From: Silvimonas iriomotensis
Lineage (GTDB): Bacteria; Pseudomonadota; Gammaproteobacteria; Burkholderiales; Chitinibacteraceae
Direction: 5' to 3'
Length of the DNA stretch: 64,000 bases
NCBI RefSeq assembly: GCF_014645535.1
Contig: NZ_BMLX01000001.1
Location: 117,169-181,168, forward strand
Below, one piece after another: positions 56,954 through 64,000 of the stretch; within the stretch, counting starts at the first letter, position 1, and every line of letters begins with the position of its first letter. A program made the position numbers and the translations under genes. The notes under the pieces are model-generated. The model made no database searches. It was given only the letters and a program-made list of their open reading frames with translations, and was not told the origin of the DNA.

Positions 56954-58210
56954 ATGAAGACCAAACTGAGCCTGATCGCTGTGGCCACGCTGCTGGCCGC
57001 CGGGGGCGCGAATGCGGCGTTGTTGCGGATTGCTTGTGGTTCTACCGGTGGTGAGCTGGAGCTGTGCAAACAGTCTGTGGCGGAGTGGGCCAAGAAGACG
57101 GGTAACGAGGTTCAGGTGGTAACACCGCCGAACGACTCCAACGAGCGTCTGGCGCTGTATCAACAGATTCTGGGCAGCGGTTCGGACAAGATCGACGTGC
57201 TGCAGATCGACGTGGTGTGGCCCGGTTTGCTGGCCAGCCATCTGGTGGATCTGAAGCCGTATACCAAGGGCGTGGAGAAAGAATACTTCCCCAGCATGAT
57301 CGCCAACAACACGGTGGGCGGCAAACTGGTGGCGCTGCCGTGGTTTACCGATGCGGGCCTGTTGTACTACCGCAAGGATTTGCTGGAGAAGTACAAACTG
57401 CAACCGCCGACCACCTGGGATGACATGGCTGCTGATGCCAAAAAAGTCCAGGACGGTGAGCGCGCTGCCGGCAACGACAAGATGTGGGGTTACGTGTGGC
57501 AAGGCCGCGCCTATGAAGGCCTGACTTGCGATGCGGTGGAATGGCTGGCCAGCTATAACGCCGGCAGCATTGTCGAGCCCAATGGCAAGGTGTCGATCAA
57601 CAATCCGCAAGCCATCAAGGCCATTGATGGCGCTGCCAAGTGGGTGGGGACGATCTCGCCCAAGGCCGTGCTGAATTATGGCGAAGAAGAAGCGCGTGGC
57701 GTGTTCCAGTCTGGCAACGCGGTGTTCATGCGCAACTGGCCGTATGCCTGGGCGCTGGCGCAGAAAGACGAAAGCCCGATCAAGGGTAAAGTCGGGATCA
57801 TGGCGCTGCCCAAGGGCGGTGCAAATGGTCGCAACGCTGCGGCACTGGGTGGCTGGCAACTGGCGGTTTCCAAGTACTCCAAAAACGCCAAGCTGGCGGT
57901 GGATCTGGCGGTTTACCTGACCAGCGCCGAAGTGCAGAAAATGCGCGCAGTGAGCGGTGCCTACAACCCGACCATGCCGGCCCTGTACAAGGACCCGGAT
58001 GTGCTCAAGGCCAACCCGTTCATGGGCGATTTGCTGTCCACCTTTACCAGCGCCGTGGCACGCCCGTCGTCGGTGACGGCATCCAAGTACAACCAGGTCA
58101 GCAACCAGTTCTGGAACGCCACGCATGACGTGTTGTCCGGCAACGCCACGGCAACGGACGCCTTGGGCCGCCTGGATGCATCGCTCAAGCGCATGGGTCC
58201 ATGGAAGTAA
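56954..58210 (+). CDS. ABC transporter, alpha-glucoside substrate-binding protein
   Basis: 418 residues. A signal peptide (1-21, ending ANA) is followed by a family 1 extracellular sugar-binding fold: ALYQQILGSGSDKIDVLQID, then VWPGLLASHLVDLKPY and LVALPWFTDAGLLYYRKDLL. The closest pattern I know is the trehalose/maltose/sucrose binder ThuE/AglE. It is the first gene of an operon with two permeases, an alpha-glucosidase and an ATPase. AGAGGAG precedes the ATG at 56954. Its promoter lies in only about 140 bp between it and the boundary repeat. Confidence 0.93.
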   Translation: MKTKLSLIAVATLLAAGGANAALLRIACGSTGGELELCKQSVAEWAKKTGNEVQVVTPPNDSNERLALYQQILGSGSDKIDVLQIDVVWPGLLASHLVDLKPYTKGVEKEYFPSMIANNTVGGKLVALPWFTDAGLLYYRKDLLEKYKLQPPTTWDDMAADAKKVQDGERAAGNDKMWGYVWQGRAYEGLTCDAVEWLASYNAGSIVEPNGKVSINNPQAIKAIDGAAKWVGTISPKAVLNYGEEEARGVFQSGNAVFMRNWPYAWALAQKDESPIKGKVGIMALPKGGANGRNAAALGGWQLAVSKYSKNAKLAVDLAVYLTSAEVQKMRAVSGAYNPTMPALYKDPDVLKANPFMGDLLSTFTSAVARPSSVTASKYNQVSNQFWNATHDVLSGNATATDALGRLDASLKRMGPWK

Positions 58211-58401
58211 GCACGCGCAGCGTGCGGTGAGGGGAGAGGTGTGAGGCGTGAGGTGTAAAACCAGTGCGCATGTTTCGCGCGTACTGGCCATACGTCTGGC
58301 TTTTCACACCACGATTTTGACATCTGCATAAACAGCACTGCCATGCTGGTTATGCAGACGTTACCCCTCACTCCTCTCACCTCACTCCTCACAGGTGTCA
58401 C
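58211..58401. promoter_or_regulatory. Spacer with hairpins between binding protein and permease genes
   Basis: 190 bp containing two hairpins, CCAGTGCGC..GCGCGTACTGG (about 58260-58287) and GCATAA.CAGCA..TGCTGGTTATGC (about 58326-58355), and an outer, imperfect pair of GTGAGG-rich and CCTCAC-rich tracts. In similar sugar operons such spacers keep the binding protein mRNA more abundant than that of the permeases. Confidence 0.6.
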
Positions 58402-59301
58402 ATGGATGACTCGCTGATCGCGCGCGCCCGCAGGCGGCAAGCGTACTGGCTGGTGCTGCCCGTGGTGGTCGTACTTGCTGCCATTGCCGGCTGGCCTTTG
58501 CTGCGCACCATCTGGTTCAGCCTGACTAACGCCCAGTTGTCTGACATGGGCAACAGCCAGTTTGTCGGCCTGACCAATTACATTGGCGAAGCCGGTGTAT
58601 TGCGGGATGGCGAATGGTGGCATTCCGTTTCCAATACGCTGATTTTTGCGGTGATTTCCGTCATTCTGGAAACGCTGCTGGGTCTGGGCGTGGCGTTGCT
58701 GTTGAACACGCCGTCCCGCATCCAGGCGCTGTTGCGCGCCGCGGTGCTGGTGCCGTGGGCGATCCCGACTGTGGTGTCGGCCAAGATGTGGTCGTGGATG
58801 CTGAACGACCAGTTTGGCGTGATCAACGCCTTGCTGCAGAACCTGCACATTATCTCGACGCCGCTGGCGTTTACCGCAGACCCGCATCTCTCGTTCCCGA
58901 CCATCATCATGGTCGACGTCTGGAAAACCACGCCGTTCATGGCCTTGCTGATCCTGGCCGCGCTGCAGCTGGTGCCGGAAGACTGCTACGAAGCCGCGCA
59001 TATGGATGGCGTACCGCGCTGGCGCATTTTCCGCTACATCACCTTGCCGCTGATCATGCCCGGCATTCTGGTGGCGATGATTTTCCGCACGCTGGACGCG
59101 CTGCGTGTGTTCGATCTGATCTACGTCATGACCTCCAACAGCCACGTGACCAAGAGCATGTCGGTGTACGTGCGTGAACAACTGATCGACTTCCAGCAAG
59201 TGGGGTACGGCTCTGCATCCGCCACCTTGCTGTTCCTGATCATTGCGATCTCCACGCTGATTTACATGGCCGGAACCCGCAGCCGCATGGAGGCCAACTG
59301 A
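58402..59301 (+). CDS. ABC sugar permease, MalF/AglF type
   Basis: 299 residues with six membrane helices. The EAA loop that docks to the ATPase is EAAHMDGVPRWRIFRYITLP. The frame ends in ATGA shared with the start of the next permease. It forms the inner-membrane channel with its partner. Confidence 0.94.
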   Translation: MDDSLIARARRRQAYWLVLPVVVVLAAIAGWPLLRTIWFSLTNAQLSDMGNSQFVGLTNYIGEAGVLRDGEWWHSVSNTLIFAVISVILETLLGLGVALLLNTPSRIQALLRAAVLVPWAIPTVVSAKMWSWMLNDQFGVINALLQNLHIISTPLAFTADPHLSFPTIIMVDVWKTTPFMALLILAALQLVPEDCYEAAHMDGVPRWRIFRYITLPLIMPGILVAMIFRTLDALRVFDLIYVMTSNSHVTKSMSVYVREQLIDFQQVGYGSASATLLFLIIAISTLIYMAGTRSRMEAN

Positions 59302-60131
59302 TGAAAAAGAATATCTGGGGCGTGATCGGGTTTTACGCCGCGTCGATTGTCGTGCTGATCTATGCGCTGTTCCCGTTTTACTACGCCATCATTTCTTCGC
59401 TGAAAAACGGCAGCGCGCTGTTTTCCACCTCGCTGTGGCCTGCGCACCCGTCGCTGGCCAATTACATTGCCATCTTCAAAGAGCAATCGTTCGGCGCCAA
59501 CCTGACCAACTCCATTTTTGTGGCGGGTGGCGTGGTGGCGTTCTCGCTGGGCTTGTCGATGCTGGCCGCCTACGCGCTGGGCCGAGTGTCATTTCGCGGT
59601 CGTGGCACGCTCATGCTGTGCATCCTGGCGGTATCCATGTTCCCGCAGGTGGCGCTGCTCTCTGGCCTGTTTGAACTGATCCGTACGCTGGGCCTGTACG
59701 ACAGCCTGTGGGCGCTGATGCTGGCCGACCTGATTTTCACGCTGCCGTTTACCGTGTGGGTGCTGGTGACCTTCATGCGTGATCTGCCCAAGGAAATCGA
59801 AGAAGCCGCCGTGATGGATGGCGTGGGCATCTTCACGCTGATCTTCCGCATCTTCTTGCCGCTGCTGTGGCCGGCGCTGGTCGCCACCGGTTTGCTGGCA
59901 TTCATTGCCGCGTGGAACGAGTTTCTGTTCGCGCTTACTTTCACGCTTTCCAACGACGAACGCACGGTGCCGGTGGCCATTGCGCTGATCTCTGGCGGCA
60001 GCAGTTTCGAACTGCCTTGGGGCTTGTTGATGGCAGCCTCGGTGATCGTGACCGTGCCCTTGATTGCGCTGGTGCTGATTTTCCAGCGGCACATTGTGTC
60101 CGGCCTGACGGCGGGGGCGGTGAAGGGGTAG
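59301..60131 (+). CDS. ABC sugar permease, MalG/AglG type
   Basis: 276 residues with six membrane helices. EAA loop: EEAAVMDGVGIFTLIFRIFL. It overlaps the stop of the first permease. The end (PLIALVLIFQRHIVSGLTAG) is the classical MalG C-terminus. Confidence 0.95.
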   Translation: MKKNIWGVIGFYAASIVVLIYALFPFYYAIISSLKNGSALFSTSLWPAHPSLANYIAIFKEQSFGANLTNSIFVAGGVVAFSLGLSMLAAYALGRVSFRGRGTLMLCILAVSMFPQVALLSGLFELIRTLGLYDSLWALMLADLIFTLPFTVWVLVTFMRDLPKEIEEAAVMDGVGIFTLIFRIFLPLLWPALVATGLLAFIAAWNEFLFALTFTLSNDERTVPVAIALISGGSSFELPWGLLMAASVIVTVPLIALVLIFQRHIVSGLTAGAVKG

Positions 60132-60218
60132 GTGTGTGACTGGCGGCGTGAGGGGCGTGGAATGAACGCACCGACAGGGCCAGATTGCCCAGTACCCGAC
60201 CACCCGCGCCTCTTTGAC

Positions 60219-60330
60219 TCGTCATTCCCGCGCAGGCGGGAATCCAGTTCTGGATCACCGCGCCCAAGGCGCTTGCTTTGCGGTTTTTACCCATATTGCA
60301 GCTGGATTCCGGCCTGCGCCGGAATGACGA
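60219..60330. repeat. 112-bp dispersed-type repeat with 29-bp inverted ends
   Basis: The left end TCGTCATTCCCGCGCAGG and right end CCTGCGCCGGAATGACGA are inverted. Repeats of exactly this look (cattcccgcgcaggcgggaatccag) are scattered in many beta- and gammaproteobacterial genomes, usually between genes. It splits the sugar operon between permease and glucosidase. No ORF. Confidence 0.85.
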
Positions 60331-60455
60331 AGTGGTTTGCAAGATGGGGTGTGCAGTGTGTCAGCGGTACGCCCCCAACAAATTCCGGCATGCGGCCTGA
60401 CCCGCTGCGTGCAAGCAACAACTGAACAAACATCAACCGACCAGGAGAACCACCC

Positions 60456-62090
60456 ATGTCCCAACCCCAAACCCCCGCCAACTGGTGGCGTGGCGCCGTG
60501 ATTTACCAGGTCTACCCGCGCAGCTTCCAGGACAGCAATGGCGATGGCATTGGCGATCTGCCGGGCGTGACCCAACGTCTGGATCACATAGCCAGCCTGG
60601 GCGCGCAAGCGGTATGGCTGTCGCCGTTTTTCACCAGCCCCATGCTTGATTTCGGTTACGACGTGTCGGACTACTGCGATGTCGATCCTATCTTCGGCAC
60701 GCTGGCTGATTTCGACAAACTGGTCGCCCGCGCGCATAGCCTGGGGCTGAAGGTGCTGATTGACCTGGTGCTCAGCCACACCTCTGACCAGCACCCCTGG
60801 TTCAAGGAAAGCCGCAGCAGTCGCGACAATGCAAAGAAAGACTGGTACGTGTGGGCAGAGTCCAAAGAAGACGGCACGCCGCCGAACAACTGGTTGTCCA
60901 TTTTCGGTGGCTCGGCCTGGCAGTGGGACACCCGCCGCCAGCAGTATTACATGCACAACTTCCTGACCAGCCAGCCGGATCTGAACTTCCACACCCCGGC
61001 GGTGCAGGATGCGTTGCTGGACGTGGCCAAGTTCTGGCTGGATCGCGGCGTGGATGGTTTCCGGCTGGATACCGTCAACTTCTACGTGCACGACCAGCAA
61101 CTGCGCGACAACCCGCCCATGCCGCGCGGCAATATCTCCAACACCGCGCCGATGGTGAACCCGTATACCCGCCAGCAACACGTGCATGACAAAACCCAGC
61201 CAGAGAACCTGTTGTTCCTGCAAAAACTGCGTGCGCTGTGCGACAAATACGACGACATCACCACCATTGGCGAGATCGGTGACGATCACCAGTACCAGAC
61301 CCTGGCGCAATACACCGAAGGCAACAACCGCCTGCACATGGCTTATGTGTTCGCGCTGCTGACTGAAATGTGCGAGCCGAAATACCTGCATGGCGTGCTG
61401 GCCGAATACCTGCGCGATGCCGGCAATGCTTATGTGTGCTGGTCGCTGGGCAACCATGATGTGCCGCGTCTGGTGACCCGCTGGGCCGCTCTGGGTGGCG
61501 ATGAACGCCAGCGCGCCAATATCCTGGGCGCGTTCCTGATGTCGCTGCCTGGCGCCGTGTGTATCTACGAAGGCGAAGAACTGGGCCTGACCGATGTGGA
61601 TGTGCCGTTTGAACTGATGCAAGACCCGTACGGCATCACCATGTGGCCGGAATTCAAAGGCCGTGATGGCTGCCGCACGCCCATGCCGTGGGATCACAGC
61701 GCGCACCTGGGCTTTACCACCGGCAAGCCGTGGCTGCCGCTGGGCGAGGCGCATGGCAACAAGACCGTGGCTGATCAAGAGACGGATGTCGGCTCGGTCA
61801 TGAACGACTATCGCCGCTTTATTGCCTGGCGCAAAACCCAGGCGGGCCTGCAGTTTGGCAACCTGAAATTGCTGGATGCCCACGATCAGGTGGTGGCATT
61901 CGTGCGGCAGCACGGCGACCAAAGCACGCTGTGCGCATTCAACCTGTCTGACAAACCCGCCACTTACACACTGCCTGCCGGCGTGCAGGGCAACGATATC
62001 GGTGGGCACGACTTTAACGGGCATCTGGGCAACGGCCGCATTGAACTGGCGCCGCTGCAAGTGTGCTTTGCCCGCGTCACCGGCGTTTAA
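60456..62090 (+). CDS. Alpha-glucosidase, GH13
   Basis: 544 residues, cytosolic. GH13 blocks: YQVYPRSFQDSNGDGIGDLPG, nucleophile Asp205 (GFRLDTVNF), acid/base Glu273 (TIGEIGDD), and Asp335 (LGNHDVPR). It fits the GH13_23 oligosaccharide alpha-glucosidases such as AglA. It should split the sucrose, maltose or trehalose-like sugars imported by the neighbouring transporter into hexoses. AGGAG precedes the ATG. Confidence 0.94.
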   Translation: MSQPQTPANWWRGAVIYQVYPRSFQDSNGDGIGDLPGVTQRLDHIASLGAQAVWLSPFFTSPMLDFGYDVSDYCDVDPIFGTLADFDKLVARAHSLGLKVLIDLVLSHTSDQHPWFKESRSSRDNAKKDWYVWAESKEDGTPPNNWLSIFGGSAWQWDTRRQQYYMHNFLTSQPDLNFHTPAVQDALLDVAKFWLDRGVDGFRLDTVNFYVHDQQLRDNPPMPRGNISNTAPMVNPYTRQQHVHDKTQPENLLFLQKLRALCDKYDDITTIGEIGDDHQYQTLAQYTEGNNRLHMAYVFALLTEMCEPKYLHGVLAEYLRDAGNAYVCWSLGNHDVPRLVTRWAALGGDERQRANILGAFLMSLPGAVCIYEGEELGLTDVDVPFELMQDPYGITMWPEFKGRDGCRTPMPWDHSAHLGFTTGKPWLPLGEAHGNKTVADQETDVGSVMNDYRRFIAWRKTQAGLQFGNLKLLDAHDQVVAFVRQHGDQSTLCAFNLSDKPATYTLPAGVQGNDIGGHDFNGHLGNGRIELAPLQVCFARVTGV

Positions 62091-62152
62091 ACCAGAAAGC
62101 ATGGTGCTGGCGGGGGCAGGGTTGCTTTCGCCTGACCAGGGGAGACGAGCAT

Positions 62153-63274
62153 ATGAGCCATATCCAGCTCAAGGGTCTGCAAAAAAAGTTTGGCGATACC
62201 GTCGTGCTGGCCGATGTCGATCTGGACATCAAGCACGGTGAGTTCTGCGTGTTCATCGGCCCGTCCGGCTGTGGCAAGTCCACGCTGTTGCGCATCATTG
62301 CCGGGCTGGAAGCGCCCAGCGGCGGCGACTTGTTTATTGGCGAGGCGCGGGTGAACGACGTCCTGCCCGCCAAGCGCGATATCGCCATGGTGTTCCAGAG
62401 CTATGCGCTGTACCCGCACATGACGGTGGAAGAGAACATGGCCTTTGGCCTGCGCCATCTCAACCTGCCCGCAGGCGAGATCGAACAGCGCATTGCCAAC
62501 GCCGCGCAGGCGCTGAACCTGAACAACCTGCTCAAGCGCAAACCCAAGGAACTCTCGGGCGGTCAGCGTCAGCGCGTGGCCATTGGCCGTGCCATTGTGC
62601 GCAAACCTAAAGTGTTTTTGTTTGATGAGCCGCTGTCTAACCTGGATGCCGCGCTGCGTGTCAAAACCCGCGTCGAGATCGCCAAGCTGCATCACAGCCT
62701 GCCGGACGTGAGCATGATTTATGTCACGCACGATCAGGTAGAAGCCATGACGCTGGGCGACAAGATCGTGCTGCTGCGGCCGTTGTCCGGCCAGGACGAC
62801 TTGCCCAGCGTGGCGCAAGTGGGCCATCCGCTGGAGCTATACCACCATCCGGCCAACCGCTTTGTCGCCGGGTTTATCGGCTCGCCGTCCATGAACTTTT
62901 TTGATGGCACGGTGCGGGCAATCAATCTGTCGTCGGTTGAAGTCGCCGTGGCCGGCGGCGAGTTGTCGGCCTCGATCGAAGGCGCGGGCCTGGCTGAAGG
63001 CGCACCGGTGACGCTGGGCATCCGCCCGGAACATATCCAGGTTGGCAGCGGTAATCTGAGCGGCAAGGTCATGCACCTGGAGCCGCTGGGCGAACATACC
63101 TATCTGCACCTGCAAACCTCTTTGTCGCCCGCGCCGCTGATTGCCAAAACCCCGCGTGAGGACGTGAAGCTGGGCGAAACCGTTGCCTTTACCTTGCCTG
63201 CGCATGCCATGCATCTGTTCGATGCCAAGGGCGACGCGCACAAGCGCACGGCAGTGCAGGAAGCAACGGCTTGA
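62153..63274 (+). CDS. ABC sugar transporter ATPase, MalK/UgpC type
   Basis: 373 residues. Walker A GPSGCGKST (about 36-44), signature LSGGQRQR (about 134-141), Walker B VFLFDEPLSNLDA (about 156-168), and the His switch YVTHDQVEAMTLGD. The C-terminal regulatory TOBE domain is complete (about 245-360). The ATG at 62153 has GGGGAGA upstream. It closes the operon. Confidence 0.96.
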   Translation: MSHIQLKGLQKKFGDTVVLADVDLDIKHGEFCVFIGPSGCGKSTLLRIIAGLEAPSGGDLFIGEARVNDVLPAKRDIAMVFQSYALYPHMTVEENMAFGLRHLNLPAGEIEQRIANAAQALNLNNLLKRKPKELSGGQRQRVAIGRAIVRKPKVFLFDEPLSNLDAALRVKTRVEIAKLHHSLPDVSMIYVTHDQVEAMTLGDKIVLLRPLSGQDDLPSVAQVGHPLELYHHPANRFVAGFIGSPSMNFFDGTVRAINLSSVEVAVAGGELSASIEGAGLAEGAPVTLGIRPEHIQVGSGNLSGKVMHLEPLGEHTYLHLQTSLSPAPLIAKTPREDVKLGETVAFTLPAHAMHLFDAKGDAHKRTAVQEATA

Positions 63275-63326
63275 CGGGTTTACGTGGTCTGGAAAGGTAG
63301 TTGGCGGTCTCCTCTTGCAGTGATTG

Positions 63327-63356
63327 AACAGCACCCGGGCGGTGCTGTTTTTTTTT
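63327..63356 (+). terminator. Rho-independent terminator of the sugar operon
   Basis: AACAGCACC pairs with GGTGCTGTT around CGGGC, followed by nine T. Confidence 0.93.
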
Positions 63357-63372
63357 GGGGAGGACAGACCGC

Positions 63373-63813
63373 TCAGGCGTTGCCAACCGGTCTTTCCTCA
63401 GCGTGCCCGCTGCGCGGGCCATGGTGGTAGTTGAGGTTGTTGAACAGGGGCGAGGAGATCAACAGATCTGCAGAACGCCGATTACAGGCAATCGGCACGT
63501 CATACAACACCGCCAGCCGCAGCAGCGTCCGGATATCCACGTCATGAGGTTGCGGGGTGAGTTGGTCCCAGAAAAAGAACACGACGTCCAGCTCACTCGT
63601 GGCAATCATGGCGCCGATTTGTGCGTCCCCGCCCAAGGGGCCGGAGCGCAGCATGTTAACCGACAAGCCCACTTGCTTTTGCACGCGCGTGCCGGTGGTG
63701 GAGGTGGCCCACAAGGTGCAATCGGCCAGGGTTTCGCGGTTGTAAAAAGCCCAATCCACCATGGCGTCCTTGCGGGAATCGTGCGCAATCAGGGCAATGC
63801 GGAGTCTGGTCAT
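63373..63813 (-). CDS. mgsA: Methylglyoxal synthase
   Basis: 146 residues. It converts dihydroxyacetone phosphate to methylglyoxal, a phosphate-releasing bypass of lower glycolysis. Diagnostic stretches: ALIAHDSRKDAMVDW, SGPLGGDAQIGAMIA (phosphate site and catalytic Asp), and LAVLYDVPIACNRRSADLLI. The ATG at 63811-63813 starts at the conserved N-terminus; the frame reaching 63873 has no good ribosome site. It converges on the sugar operon, which fits a role under sugar-phosphate overload. Confidence 0.95.
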   Translation of the reverse strand: MTRLRIALIAHDSRKDAMVDWAFYNRETLADCTLWATSTTGTRVQKQVGLSVNMLRSGPLGGDAQIGAMIATSELDVVFFFWDQLTPQPHDVDIRTLLRLAVLYDVPIACNRRSADLLISSPLFNNLNYHHGPRSGHAEERPVGNA

Positions 63814-64000
63814 GATGATGTACCTGGTCCGGTGATATCGCCTCATGTTGCAGTGCACACAAACATTTGCCATCTGTCAAAACCAGCAGGCATGCGCAGC
63901 GCCGCTGCGCAAGGGCGCAGGCCAGGCAGGCTTATGACACCGCCAGTAGCCTTGATTTGGGGCGTGTCTGATAGGAGGCCGCCCAGGAAAAACCAATACT
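63814..64000. other. Promoter side of mgsA, window end
   Basis: 187 bp without a recognised gene; it should contain the mgsA promoter. Confidence 0.4.

Overview
The window is about 64 kb of a GC-rich proteobacterial chromosome. The best fit is a betaproteobacterium, perhaps from Neisseriales. That rests on the overall gene style, the pqqABCDE order, an ECF42-type sigma factor with its YCII partner, many chemotaxis and c-di-GMP genes, and a short repeat of the kind common in that group. The genus cannot be named from the sequence alone. I found no rRNA, tRNA or CRISPR array.

Left part (1-28 kb), ordinary chromosome: the start of a chemoreceptor, a YCII/ECF sigma pair, a PAS-PAS-GGDEF-EAL protein, a VOC protein, an exported Ntn hydrolase, an exported serine hydrolase, a divergent NmrA/AraC pair, a Cache-HAMP-GGDEF-EAL protein, an alpha/beta hydrolase divergent from katG, a patatin, two tandem universal stress proteins, a Cache chemoreceptor, an OafA-type acyltransferase, a stand-alone clpP and an ECF sigma factor. 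At 27-28 kb lies a small conserved protein beside a decayed IS3-family transposase.

Middle (28-37.7 kb): an exported beta-helix glucanase-like protein with two CBM56-like modules, a TonB protein, a TonB-dependent receptor, and the complete PQQ operon pqqABCDE on the minus strand, including its 26-residue precursor peptide pqqA.

Accessory region (about 38.0-56.8 kb): this is bounded by diverged inverted copies of a sequence of roughly 250 bp. It is a patchwork of repeats, IS21 remnants, AT-rich orphan genes, plasmid-type small genes and pseudogenes. A 51-bp element with ends GCAGCTAA/TTAGCTGC occurs six times, at junctions. One part (42.6-51.6 kb) looks like a small regulon: four near-identical palindromic promoter sites at constant distance from BON-domain genes (two intact, two decayed), next to a Crp/Fnr-type regulator. 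Another part (54.2-56.35 kb) is a cassette enclosed by nearly perfect 230-bp inverted repeats. It holds a miniature GT51 transglycosylase lacking one expected catalytic glutamate, overlapping a membrane-anchored beta-rich protein, plus an exported DUF3761 protein. This cassette is my best candidate for an undescribed system.

Right part (57-64 kb), chromosome again: an alpha-glucoside uptake and hydrolysis operon (binding protein, two permeases, GH13 alpha-glucosidase, ATPase; the order of the rhizobial aglEFGAK genes) and methylglyoxal synthase.
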